A DNA stretch of 64,000 nt from CAZMGT01 sp964565895 (lineage in GTDB: Bacteria; Armatimonadota; Zipacnadia; UBA1398; CAZMGT01). The notes under the pieces were generated by a model. It made no database searches. It was not told where the DNA came from and saw only the letters and a list, made by a program, of their open reading frames with translations. Each line of letters opens with the position of its first letter. The first letter of the stretch is position 1. Where the stretch lies: NCBI GenBank assembly GCA_964565895.1, contig CAZMGT010000001.1, positions 1-64,000 of the forward strand, read 5' to 3'. The translations under genes and the position numbers were made by a program. This document shows, in pieces, positions 8,463 through 16,615 of the stretch.

Positions 8463-9695
8463 CTAAATCTCCCGCATGAGCAGCGCCGCGTTTTGCCCGC
8501 CGAAGCCAAACGAGTTAGACATGGCCACGCGGATGTCGTGCCTGCGCGCCTCGCCGGGGACGTAGTTCAGGTCGCACTCTGGGTCGGGCTGGTCTAGGTT
8601 AATCGTCGGGGGCACGATGTTCTCTTTAATGGACAGCGCCGTGGCGATCGCCTCCACCGCGCCCGCGGCGCCGAGCATGTGCCCGACCTCGGACTTGTTG
8701 GAGCTAATGAGCAGCTTATAGGCGTGCTCGCCGAAAACGTTTTTAATGGCCCGCGTCTCGGCCGGGTCGCCCACCAGGGTGGCCGTGCCGTGGGCGTTGA
8801 TATAGTCAACCTCCTCGGGGGCCAAGCGGGCGTCGCGCAGGCACATCTCCATCGCCCGCGCCGCGCCCTCGCCGTTGGGCGGGGGCTGGACGATATCGTG
8901 CGCGTCGCCGGACAGCCCGTAGCCGATAAGCTCGGCATAGGGCTCCGCCCCGCGCTTCTCCGCGGACTCCAAGCTCTCGAGGACGACGATCCCCGCGCCC
9001 TCGGCAATAACAAACCCGTCGCGCTCGGCGTCGAACGGGCGGCTCGCGCGCTGGGGCTCGTCGTTGCGCCGGCTGAGGGCCTTCATGCTGCAAAACCCGG
9101 CCACGGCAAGCTCCACCACGGCCGCCTCGCTGCCCCCGGCGATAATGATCTCCGCGTCGCCCCGGCGGATGATGTCAAACGCTGTGCCGATCGCCTGTGC
9201 CCCTGAGGCGCAGGCGCTGACGATCGACGTGTTTGGCCCGCGCGCCTTAAGCAAAATGGAAACATAGCCCGAGGCCATGTTAGAGATCATCATCGGGATG
9301 AAGAACGGGCTAATGCGGCCGGGCCCCTGCTCGAGCAGCACGTTATGCTGCTGGCACCAGGTTTCGATGCCCCCGATCCCCGAGCCGATGATCACGCCGA
9401 CGGAGTCGCCATCGAGGCTTTCGTTAAGCCCGGCGTCCTCCACGGCCTCGAGCGCAGCGGCCACCGCGAACTGCACGAAACGGTCCGTGCGCCGAGCCTC
9501 CTTGCGGCTCAGATATTGCGTGGGGTCAAACCCCTTAACCTCGCCGGCGATTTTGGAGTCCGTGTTCGCGGGGTCGAATAACGTGATGCGGTCGATGCCC
9601 GAGCGCCCGGCAACGAGGCCCTCCCACGTTTCGCGAGCGGAAAGACCTAGAGGAGTGACGGCGCCGATTCCTGTAATGACGACCCGGCGTCGCAA
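8463..9695 (-). CDS. fabF: 3-oxoacyl-ACP synthase II
   Basis: This 410-residue KAS II enzyme condenses malonyl-ACP with acyl-ACP in fatty-acid elongation in the cytoplasm. The Cys-His-His triad is complete: Cys162 (in SACASGAQ), His302 (in NAHGTAT) and His339 (in SEVGHMLG). Length is typical. It lies between acpP and rnc, in the common acpP-fabF order. The start at 9695 gives the expected beginning, RRVVITGIG. No unusual residues were seen. Confidence 0.97.
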   Translation of the reverse strand: MRRRVVITGIGAVTPLGLSARETWEGLVAGRSGIDRITLFDPANTDSKIAGEVKGFDPTQYLSRKEARRTDRFVQFAVAAALEAVEDAGLNESLDGDSVGVIIGSGIGGIETWCQQHNVLLEQGPGRISPFFIPMMISNMASGYVSILLKARGPNTSIVSACASGAQAIGTAFDIIRRGDAEIIIAGGSEAAVVELAVAGFCSMKALSRRNDEPQRASRPFDAERDGFVIAEGAGIVVLESLESAEKRGAEPYAELIGYGLSGDAHDIVQPPPNGEGAARAMEMCLRDARLAPEEVDYINAHGTATLVGDPAETRAIKNVFGEHAYKLLISSNKSEVGHMLGAAGAVEAIATALSIKENIVPPTINLDQPDPECDLNYVPGEARRHDIRVAMSNSFGFGGQNAALLMREI

Positions 9696-9744
9696 GATGC
9701 AAAAACCTCCTGGCTAAACGCGCGCAGGTAGCAGAGGGCCACGG

Positions 9745-10008
9745 CTAGGATGACGACGACTCTTTCAGCTTATTTTCGATGTATGCCACCGCCTCGGCGA
9801 CGGTTTGAATCTTTTCCGCATCTTCGTCGGGAATCTCGATGTCGAACACTTCCTCCAGCCGCATAACGAGCTCCACGACATCGAGCGAGTCTGCGCCCAA
9901 GTCCTCCGTGAAGTGCGCATCGGGAGTAACTTCGTCCTCGGCAACGCTCAGCTCGTCTACGATAACCTCTTTCACCTTGTCGAAGACTGCCAACTGGGTT
10001 CCCTCCAA
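9745..10008 (-). CDS. acpP: Acyl carrier protein
   Basis: An 87-residue acidic acyl carrier protein that carries growing fatty acyl chains on a 4'-phosphopantetheine arm. The attachment serine is Ser41 in the GADSLD motif. The start at 10008 adds a few residues (MEGTQLA) compared with most ACPs; a later GTG in the same frame, giving a protein beginning FDKVKE after the initiator, would be closer to the usual length of about 77-80. The tail ends in a short serine run. It lies between fabG and fabF, the classic arrangement. Confidence 0.96.
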   Translation of the reverse strand: MEGTQLAVFDKVKEVIVDELSVAEDEVTPDAHFTEDLGADSLDVVELVMRLEEVFDIEIPDEDAEKIQTVAEAVAYIENKLKESSSS

Positions 10009-10053
10009 CAGTGTCCTTTCGGCGCTAGCTGCCCGGCTACGGGCAGAGTAATC

Positions 10054-10800
10054 TTATGCCATCACCAGACCCCCGTCAACAGTGAGCACCTGGCCGGTAA
10101 TATACGCGGCCTCGTCGGAAGCCAAGAAGGCGACGACCCCGGCCACGTCCTCGGGAACCCCCATGCGCCCCAGGGGAATGTTCTCCAGCAGCTCGCGCAC
10201 CGTGGCCTCGAGCAGGGTCTCGGTCATCCGCGTTTTGATAAACCCCGGGGCAATAGCGTTTACCGTTGTTCCGCTTGGGGCAAAGTCGCGCGCTGCGGCC
10301 TTGGTTAGCGCGATCAGCCCCGCCTTAGAGGCGCTGTAGTTGCTCTGCCCTACGTTGCCCATAATCCCCGCTACGGAGGCGATGTTAATTATCCGCCCCG
10401 CGGGCGATTCGCGCAGGGGCTTTTCTGCGGCGCAAATGCAGTTATAGGCTCCGGTGAGGTTCACCCGCAGGACAGCGTCCCAGTCCTCGGGCGACATGCG
10501 CACAAGCAGGCTATCGCGGGTAATGCCGGCGTTGTTGACGAGGATGTCTAGGCGGCCGAACTCCTCCAGAGCACGGGCGACACAGGCCTGGGCGTCCTCG
10601 AGCTTGCCCACATCGCCAGCGAGGGCCAGCGTGCGCGCTTGCTCGGCCTGGGCGACCTCGTCCGCCACGCGCTGGCAGGCCTCGGCGTCGACATCGCTGA
10701 GGACTACCGCCGCGCCCTCGCGCGCCAGGCGCAGGGCCATCGCCCGCCCCAAGCCCCCTCCTCCACCGGTAATCAGCGCCACGCGACCGCTAAGCTTCAT
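10054..10800 (-). CDS. fabG: 3-oxoacyl-ACP reductase
   Basis: A 248-residue short-chain dehydrogenase that reduces 3-oxoacyl-ACP with NADPH. I placed the start at ATG 10800; upstream extension would overlap the neighbouring gene. Cofactor motif TGGGGGLG is at 11-18 and NNAG at 89-92. The catalytic tetrad is complete: Asn114, Ser142, Tyr155 and Lys159 (YSASK). It starts 2 bases after the end of the degenerate SDR paralogue, implying tight translational coupling. The C-terminus YITGQVLTVDGG is nearly the same as the paralogue's, pointing to duplication. Confidence 0.96.
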   Translation of the reverse strand: MKLSGRVALITGGGGGLGRAMALRLAREGAAVVLSDVDAEACQRVADEVAQAEQARTLALAGDVGKLEDAQACVARALEEFGRLDILVNNAGITRDSLLVRMSPEDWDAVLRVNLTGAYNCICAAEKPLRESPAGRIINIASVAGIMGNVGQSNYSASKAGLIALTKAAARDFAPSGTTVNAIAPGFIKTRMTETLLEATVRELLENIPLGRMGVPEDVAGVVAFLASDEAAYITGQVLTVDGGLVMA

Positions 10801-10802
10801 CG

Positions 10803-11543
10803 CTAGCCCATCACCATCCCGCCGTCTACGCAAAGCACCTGGCCCGTGATGTAACCCGCGGCGTCGGAAGCAAGGAAGAGCACGGCGTGGGCGACGTCTT
10901 CCGCGCTCCCCAGCCTCGCCAGGGGCACCCAATCCAAGTGCCGTTTAACCATCTCCTCGCCCATGGCCTCGCTCTGCTCGTCGGCAATCAACCCCACGGC
11001 AACGCAGTTTACCGTTACCCCGCGGCCGGCGAGCTCGCGCGCGGCGGTGCGCGTTAGGCCAAACACGCCCCCGCTCGCCGCGGCCAGCCCGCGCTCGCAG
11101 TAACACCCAACCAGCCCCGCCGCAGAGCCGAGGAGGATGATGCGCCCCCCACGCTGCTTCATCAGCGGGCGCGCCGCGGCTTTGCAAAAAGAAAATGTTG
11201 CGCGCAAGTAGCCGTCCAGCGCCTCGGTCCACTGCGCAGGTGCCTGCCCGCCCCCGCTCGTGGGCGGCGCCTGACAAGGCGGGCCGACGACGATGTCAAC
11301 CCGCCCCATTTGTGCTATTGCGCTTTCTACCGCTCCTTGGGCAGCCTCGGGGTCGCTCAGCGAGGCCACGGGTAGAAAAAGATGCTCGCCGCCCAGCTCT
11401 GCCGCGAGCTTTTCCGCCGCCGGGGCGCTGTCTACGACGGCCACACGCGCGCCGTGCTCGGCGAGCGCGTGGGCGATAGTCGCGCTGAGCTTTGTCGTCC
11501 CGCCAACGACAAGGGCGCACTTTCCGCGAAGATCTATGTCCAC
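10803..11543 (-). CDS. FabG-like SDR with degenerate active site
   Basis: This 246-residue SDR is a FabG relative that has lost most catalytic residues. It aligns without gaps to the FabG next door from the conserved Trp (W105 here, W107 in FabG) through the active-site region. There Tyr112 replaces the catalytic Asn, Ser140 is kept, Leu153 replaces Tyr and Ser157 replaces Lys. NNAG reads GPPC at 87-90. The glycine motif reads VGGTTKLS at 13-20, which resembles the GxxxKxS form of FabI enoyl reductases more than FabG. The C-terminal dimer segment is well kept. It could be a non-catalytic partner of FabG or a divergent enoyl reductase; its place between fabD and fabG suits either. Confidence 0.85.
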   Translation of the reverse strand: MDIDLRGKCALVVGGTTKLSATIAHALAEHGARVAVVDSAPAAEKLAAELGGEHLFLPVASLSDPEAAQGAVESAIAQMGRVDIVVGPPCQAPPTSGGGQAPAQWTEALDGYLRATFSFCKAAARPLMKQRGGRIILLGSAAGLVGCYCERGLAAASGGVFGLTRTAARELAGRGVTVNCVAVGLIADEQSEAMGEEMVKRHLDWVPLARLGSAEDVAHAVLFLASDAAGYITGQVLCVDGGMVMG

Positions 11544-11573
11544 CGCGGGCCTCCCCTCGCTTCTCGCCCGAGG

Positions 11574-12533
11574 CTAGCGCTCGGCCGTGCCAGCGGGGGT
11601 TTCGCCCAGCTCCCCCGCAACCTCCTCCAGCGAGCGCATGTCGTAAATGCAATAGCACGGGAGCTCGGGCACGGTGCGCCGGAGCATTCCGCAAAGCAGC
11701 CTATTGCTCCCAAGCTCCACAGCAACATCGCAGCCTAGCCCCGGGAGCTGCTCCAGCGACTCGCGCCAGCGCACGCTGGAGATAATCTGCCGCTTAAGCG
11801 CCTGGCGAATGTCCTCCGCGCGCTGGGTGGGCTGCGCCGTGGCGTTCATGATCACGGGGATGCGGGCATCGGCGATGGGCGCATCGTCGAGCACGCGGGC
11901 CATCTGCTCCGCGGCTTCGTTCATCAGGGGCGAATGGAACGCGCCGCTGACGTTAAGGGGCACGGCGCGCTTGGCGCCGGCCTCCTTCGCCGCGCGGCAG
12001 GCGTCGGCGACGGCCTCCGCTTCGCCCGAGACGACGACTTGCCCCGGAGCGTTGAAGTTTGCCGCGACAAGGGCCCGCCCGCGGGCCACCTGCTCTACGA
12101 TAGAGCGCACGGCGTCGTCTTCAAGGCCGAGGATCGCGGCCATCGCCCCGCCGCTTTGCCGCGCTGCCTCGCCCATAAGCTCCCCGCGCTTGCGCACGAG
12201 GGAGAGCGCCGTGGGGAGGTCGAACGCGCCGGCGTAGTACAGCGCGGTATATTCGCCCAGGCTGTGGCCCAAGGCAACGCCGGCCTCAAGCCCTCGCTCG
12301 CGCGCGGCGGCAAGCGCCGCGGCGCTTACGGTGAGCAGGGCGGGTTGGGCGTTTTCGGTGAGGGTCAGCTCCTCCTCCGGGCCCTCGAAGCACAGCTTGC
12401 AAATGTCAAACCCTAAAACGTCGTTCGCCCGAAGAAAGACGTCACGCGCCGCGGGGGAGGAGTGAAAAAGGTCTTTTCCAGCGCCGACTTTTTGGGCTCC
12501 CTGGCCGGGAAACATGAATGCGACAACGCTCAT
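11574..12533 (-). CDS. fabD: Malonyl-CoA:ACP transacylase
   Basis: A 319-residue malonyl transferase that loads malonyl units from CoA onto ACP. It begins with the expected FMFPGQGAQ segment. The nucleophilic Ser91 is in GHSLG, Arg115 should hold the malonyl carboxylate, and His200 in GAFHSP completes the catalytic pair. Length is normal. It lies 16 bases after fabH and 30 bases before the degenerate SDR gene in the leftward fab operon. Confidence 0.96.
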   Translation of the reverse strand: MSVVAFMFPGQGAQKVGAGKDLFHSSPAARDVFLRANDVLGFDICKLCFEGPEEELTLTENAQPALLTVSAAALAAARERGLEAGVALGHSLGEYTALYYAGAFDLPTALSLVRKRGELMGEAARQSGGAMAAILGLEDDAVRSIVEQVARGRALVAANFNAPGQVVVSGEAEAVADACRAAKEAGAKRAVPLNVSGAFHSPLMNEAAEQMARVLDDAPIADARIPVIMNATAQPTQRAEDIRQALKRQIISSVRWRESLEQLPGLGCDVAVELGSNRLLCGMLRRTVPELPCYCIYDMRSLEEVAGELGETPAGTAER

Positions 12534-12549
12534 CGCGCGCGGCCCCTTC

Positions 12550-13551
12550 TCATACCCATTTCATGACCATCGAGGCCCAGGTGAGCCCTGCGCCGAAGGC
12601 GACCATAACGATGTAGTCGCCGGGGTGGATCTTTCCCTCAGTCAGCGCGTCATACAGCGCCAGGGGGACGGAGGCGCTGGAGGTGTTGCCAAAGCGCGCG
12701 ACGTTGCTCACCACTTTGTCGTCGGGCAGCCCGAAGCGCCGGCGCGCGGCGTCGGTTATCCGGTCGTTTGCCTGGTGCGGGATAACGCAGCTTAGCTGCT
12801 CCGGCTCTACGCCGGCGGCTTTGAGCACGCGCTCGGTGGAGTCGGACATGACGCGCACGGCAAACTTAAACACCTCGCGGCCCTGCATTTCGATAAAATG
12901 CCGGCGCTCGCGCACGGTCTCCTCGCTCGCCGGCGTGCGGCTGCCCCCCGCAGGGACCCAGAGGATGGAGGGATCGGCGCCGTCGGAGCCCAGCTCAAAG
13001 GCAAGCACGCCGCCCTCCTCGCGCGCGCAAGGGACCATTACCGCGGCCCCCGCAGCATCGCCGAACAGCACGCATGTTTCGCGCTTGGTATAGTCCGTTA
13101 TCCGCGATAGGCAGTCGGCGCCGATGATGAGCACGCGGCTCATGGCACCCGTGGCCAGAAACTGCGTGGCCACCGCCAAGCCGTAGACGAAGCTCGAGCA
13201 CCCCGCCTGGAGGTCGAACGCCCCGGCGCGCTTTGCCCCGAGCTTGTGCTGCACGATGCACGCCGTGGCGGGGAACATGTAGTCTGGGGTAACCGTCCCG
13301 CAGATGACTAGGTCCAGCTCCTCAGGCTTAACGCCGGCCTCGTCCAGCGCGCGCTGCGCCGCGCGCAGGGCAATGTCTGAGGTCGCTTCGTCGTCGGCGA
13401 CGATCCTCCGCTCTTTGATTCCCGTGCGCTCGGTGATCCATTCGTCGGAGGTGTCAACCATCTGCTCGAGGTCGAAGTTGGTGAGGACTTTTTCGGGGAT
13501 GTCAACGCCCACGCCAACGATCTTGGCGCTTGTGCCGTTCGCGCGATTCAT
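12550..13551 (-). CDS. fabH: 3-oxoacyl-ACP synthase III
   Basis: A 333-residue KAS III enzyme that starts fatty-acid synthesis by condensing acyl-CoA with malonyl-ACP. The triad is Cys118 (AGCSS), His259 (IPHQAND) and Asn289 (FGNTS). The chosen ATG at 13551 adds about eight residues before the usual KIVGVG start. It sits between plsX and fabD, as in many bacteria. Confidence 0.96.
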   Translation of the reverse strand: MNRANGTSAKIVGVGVDIPEKVLTNFDLEQMVDTSDEWITERTGIKERRIVADDEATSDIALRAAQRALDEAGVKPEELDLVICGTVTPDYMFPATACIVQHKLGAKRAGAFDLQAGCSSFVYGLAVATQFLATGAMSRVLIIGADCLSRITDYTKRETCVLFGDAAGAAVMVPCAREEGGVLAFELGSDGADPSILWVPAGGSRTPASEETVRERRHFIEMQGREVFKFAVRVMSDSTERVLKAAGVEPEQLSCVIPHQANDRITDAARRRFGLPDDKVVSNVARFGNTSSASVPLALYDALTEGKIHPGDYIVMVAFGAGLTWASMVMKWV

Positions 13552-13574
13552 CGTCGTGCGGACACCGCCTTGCT

Positions 13575-14600
13575 CTAGGTATCACCAGGCTTGCTGCTCG
13601 CCACCCAGGCGGACAGAGAGCTGGCTACGTCTTGGACAACGCCGTGCTTGGCCGTCTCTGCGGCAATGCGCACAGCGTTTGCGATGGCCTTTGCGTTAGA
13701 CCGGCCGTGTGAGATGACGCACGCCCCGTTTACGCCGAGCAGGGGCGCGCCTCCGTATTCGTCGTAGAGAATACTGCGCGCCACGCTTTTCAGCAACGGC
13801 TTGAGCAGCACGCCGGAGAGCTTGTACAACAGGCTGCTTTGCATGTGCCGCCTAATCAGGCTCTGGACGAGCTCGCTCATTCCCTCCGCGCACTTGAGCA
13901 CGACATTGCCCACGAACCCGTCGCATACGATAACGTCTACCTCGCCGGAGAACGCGTGGTTGCCCTCGACATTGCCGACGAAGTTAATGTTCGCCTTTTC
14001 GAGCAGGGAGTAGGCCTGGCGGATCGTATCCGTGCCTTTGTGCGGCTCCTCGCCGATGTTCAGCAGCCCCACGCGGGGGTTGGCGATGCCCAGCACCTTG
14101 TGCGCATAGCTCCGGCCCATAATGGCAAACGCGACAAGCTGCGCCGGGGCGCAGTCTACCGTGGCTCCCACGTCGATGCACACCACGGTCGTCCCCCGCT
14201 TGGTGGGGTAGAAGGTGGCGATTCCCGGGCGCTCTGTGCCCTCCACGCGGCCGAGGATAATCGTCGCCGCGGCGACGGTCGCCGCGGAGTTGCCCGCGGA
14301 GACCATGGCCTGAGCCTCGCCGTCTTTGACGAGCTGCACGGCGCGGGCAATGGAGGAGTCCCTGCGCTTTGCCGCGGAGTAGCCCGGCTCGTCCATGGTG
14401 ACCACGTCGGGGGCGTGCTCGATGCGAATGAGGTGGGCGTGCTCCGCGGCCCACGAGGGCAGGGCAGCCTCCACCTGCTCGCGGTCGCCGACGAGCATCA
14501 CCTCGATGTTCAACTCGCGCGCCGCCTGGGCCGCCCCTTCGACGACCACCTGCGGGGCGTTATCACCGCCCATGGCATCGACAGCAATCCTCATCGGCAC
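13575..14600 (-). CDS. plsX: Phosphate acyltransferase
   Basis: PlsX converts acyl-ACP to acyl-phosphate, the donor for membrane phospholipid synthesis. The protein (341 residues, or 339 from the second ATG) begins MRIAVDAMGGD, the hallmark of the family, and has VSAGNSAA and VCDGFVGNVVLK further in. It acts at the inner face of the membrane without spanning it. It follows rpmF by about 130 bases and precedes fabH by 23 bases, the widespread rpmF-plsX-fabH order that ties lipid synthesis to growth. Confidence 0.96.
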   Translation of the reverse strand: MPMRIAVDAMGGDNAPQVVVEGAAQAARELNIEVMLVGDREQVEAALPSWAAEHAHLIRIEHAPDVVTMDEPGYSAAKRRDSSIARAVQLVKDGEAQAMVSAGNSAATVAAATIILGRVEGTERPGIATFYPTKRGTTVVCIDVGATVDCAPAQLVAFAIMGRSYAHKVLGIANPRVGLLNIGEEPHKGTDTIRQAYSLLEKANINFVGNVEGNHAFSGEVDVIVCDGFVGNVVLKCAEGMSELVQSLIRRHMQSSLLYKLSGVLLKPLLKSVARSILYDEYGGAPLLGVNGACVISHGRSNAKAIANAVRIAAETAKHGVVQDVASSLSAWVASSKPGDT

Positions 14601-14656
14601 ACTCCCCGCAGCAACGGACTATCGCGGGCGAGGGAAGCAGGGCAGTCGCCCCGTGC

Positions 14657-14676
14657 TTTCGCTCAGGAGAGCGAAA
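14657..14676 (-). repeat. Hairpin between rpmF and plsX
   Basis: Eight-bp perfect inverted repeat TTTCGCTC/GAGCGAAA with a four-base loop, in the 130 bases between rpmF and plsX. The minus strand lacks a T-run after it, so it is more likely an RNA-processing or stability element than a terminator. Confidence 0.4.
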
Positions 14677-14730
14677 AACGCCGCGGTTATACCGACGGGT
14701 TCCGCCAGGGCCAGGGCGTCGGCGGCGAAG

Positions 14731-14928
14731 CTAGGCCTCGCGTCGCTGCTCCACCTCGATGACTTGCCGCCCGTTGTACGTGCCGCACTTGGGGCACACC
14801 ATGTGGGGCGGCTTAAGCTGCCCACAGTTGGGCGCCGGGCAGGGCACTAAGGTGGGAGGAACGAGCTTCCAGTGCGCACGCCTCTTGCGGGTTCGCGACT
14901 TAGAATGTCTCCGTTTGGGAAGAGCCAT
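14731..14928 (-). CDS. rpmF: 50S ribosomal protein L32
   Basis: A 65-residue, very basic ribosomal protein, beginning MALPKRRHSKSRTRKRR as typical L32 does. It has four cysteines in two pairs (PCPAPNC and CPKC) that can bind zinc, so this is the zinc-containing form. It is the first gene of the leftward operon, 64-70 bases downstream of a good promoter. No DUF177/YceD gene, often found before rpmF, is present. Confidence 0.96.
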   Translation of the reverse strand: MALPKRRHSKSRTRKRRAHWKLVPPTLVPCPAPNCGQLKPPHMVCPKCGTYNGRQVIEVEQRREA

Positions 14929-14998
14929 TGCTCTACCTCGCTAGTCGGCGCAACAAATTGCAAAAGCCGCACGTTGCCGTGCATACGCGAGCGAGACA

Positions 14999-15027
14999 AT
15001 CTAACACACACTCGTTCGACCCGTCAA
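14999..15027 (-). promoter_or_regulatory. Promoter of rpmF-plsX-fab operon
   Basis: TTGACG, 17 bases, TTAGAT on the minus strand. The predicted start site is about 64 bases before the rpmF start, and the promoter lies within the 145 bases between rpmF and the gltX stop. This supports rpmF as the first gene of the operon. A FapR or FadR operator was not identified. Confidence 0.6.
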
Positions 15028-15073
15028 TATATAGCCCGTCAGCCCTTGGGGCAGCCTTAACTCCGTCGGTCCG

Positions 15074-16609
15074 CTATCGTTTTTCTTTCGGCTCTTCCCC
15101 AACTCCTTCGCCCGCAGGGCTCTCCGCCAGCCGCTGCAGCTCGCCGCTGCGCAACAGCTCCGCGGTGCGCCGCAGGCGAGCGCAGGTGCGCTCTTTGCCC
15201 AACACCTCGAGCAGCTCAAACAGCCCCGGGCCCACCGTTCGCCCGCTCACCGCCACGCGCGCGGCATGGATCGCCTCGCCGCCCACTTCCAGCCGGGCCA
15301 TCTCCGCGCGAAACGCGCTTTCGATCTCCTCTTCCGCCCAGGGCTCGACGGCGTCGAGGACGGCGGCAAGCGAGTCGAGGATCGCGGGAATGCGCTCGCT
15401 GCACAGCAAGCGCTTGCGCACGCCTTTGGGGTCGTAGCTATATTCGTCGGAGAACAGGAAATCGGTATATTCAGCGAGCTGCACCAGGGTGCGCGAGCGG
15501 CTTTTCATGAGGTCCATGACGCGAATGGCATAGTCGCGCTGCTGCGCGTCCAGCTCGCCCTCGGGCAAAAGCCCGCGCTGGGCGAGAAACGGGCGGGCGA
15601 GGGAGAGGAGCGTTTCGCCGGCAGTGGCCGTAATGTGCTGGCTGTTAAGCCACTCCATCTTCTCCACGTCGAAGATCGCGGGCGCGGGGGAGATGCGCTC
15701 GATGGTAAACTCCGCGCAAATTTCCTCCACGGACATCAGCTCGCGGTCGTCGCCGGGCGACCAGCCGAGCAGGGCGAGAAAGTTAACCACGGCGGAGGGA
15801 AGATAGCCCTCGTCGCGGTAGGCCAAAACACCCTTGCTCAGTTCACGTTTGCTTAGCTTTTTCCGCTGCTTGTTTAGCAACAGCGGCACGTGCGCAAATC
15901 GCGGAGGCTCCGCCCCCAGCGCCCGGTAAATAAGCAACTGCCGCGGGGTGTTCGACAAATGGTCCTCCCCGCGGATGACGTGCGTTATCTCCATCGTGAT
16001 GTCGTCTACGACCACGGCGAAGTTGTACACGGGAAAGCCGTCGGACTTAACGAGGACGAAGTCGTCTAAATCGTCCGTGTTAAACTCCACGGTGCCCCGG
16101 ATCATGTCGCGCACGGCCACTTTTTCGCCGTCTGGGGTAGCGAAGCGCAGGACGTGCGGCTCGCCTGCGGCGATGCGCCGCTGTGCCTCCTCGGGGTCGA
16201 GGCTACGGCAGCGCCGGTCGTACTTCGGAGCGAGCCCTGCCGCGCGCTGCTGCTTGCGCATCTCGGCCAGGCGCTCCGGCGTGCAAAAGCAGGGGTAAGC
16301 GTGGCCGCTTTCGCACAGCCGCCGGGCGAACTCGCGATAGATCTCGAGCCTTTGGCTTTGGAAATAGGGCTCGTGCGGCCCGCCCTTAATCGGCCCCTCG
16401 TCGTAGTCCATCCCCAGCCAGCGCATGCCCTCGATGATCTCGTCCAGCGCCTCGGGCACGTAGCGCTGGCGGTCGGTGTCCTCCACGCGGAGGATGAACG
16501 TTCCCCCGTAGTGCCGCGCGGCAAGCCAGTTAAACAGCGCCGTGCGTGCGTTGCCTAGGTGCCAGTGCCCAGTGGGCGATGGGGGAAAGCGGACGCGCAT
16601 GTGCGACAT
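15074..16609 (-). CDS. gltX: Glutamyl-tRNA synthetase
   Basis: A 511-residue class I synthetase that charges tRNA with glutamate. The HIGH-type motif is HLGN at 17-20 after PPSPTG, and the KMSKS-type motif is KLSKR at 251-255. CFC at 107-109 plus Cys134 could form the zinc site found in some GluRS. ATG at 16609 or at 16600 are both possible; the second gives the more typical MRVRFPPSPTG start. Only one gltX is seen, and whether it also charges tRNA-Gln cannot be decided here. It starts 6 bases after the unknown 613-residue gene. Confidence 0.96.
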   Translation of the reverse strand: MSHMRVRFPPSPTGHWHLGNARTALFNWLAARHYGGTFILRVEDTDRQRYVPEALDEIIEGMRWLGMDYDEGPIKGGPHEPYFQSQRLEIYREFARRLCESGHAYPCFCTPERLAEMRKQQRAAGLAPKYDRRCRSLDPEEAQRRIAAGEPHVLRFATPDGEKVAVRDMIRGTVEFNTDDLDDFVLVKSDGFPVYNFAVVVDDITMEITHVIRGEDHLSNTPRQLLIYRALGAEPPRFAHVPLLLNKQRKKLSKRELSKGVLAYRDEGYLPSAVVNFLALLGWSPGDDRELMSVEEICAEFTIERISPAPAIFDVEKMEWLNSQHITATAGETLLSLARPFLAQRGLLPEGELDAQQRDYAIRVMDLMKSRSRTLVQLAEYTDFLFSDEYSYDPKGVRKRLLCSERIPAILDSLAAVLDAVEPWAEEEIESAFRAEMARLEVGGEAIHAARVAVSGRTVGPGLFELLEVLGKERTCARLRRTAELLRSGELQRLAESPAGEGVGEEPKEKR

Positions 16610-16615
16610 CGCTCG

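Noticed and set aside
14929..15073. tRNA or small RNA gene between rpmF and gltX
   Set aside because: No cloverleaf could be folded; the stretch is explained by the rpmF promoter.
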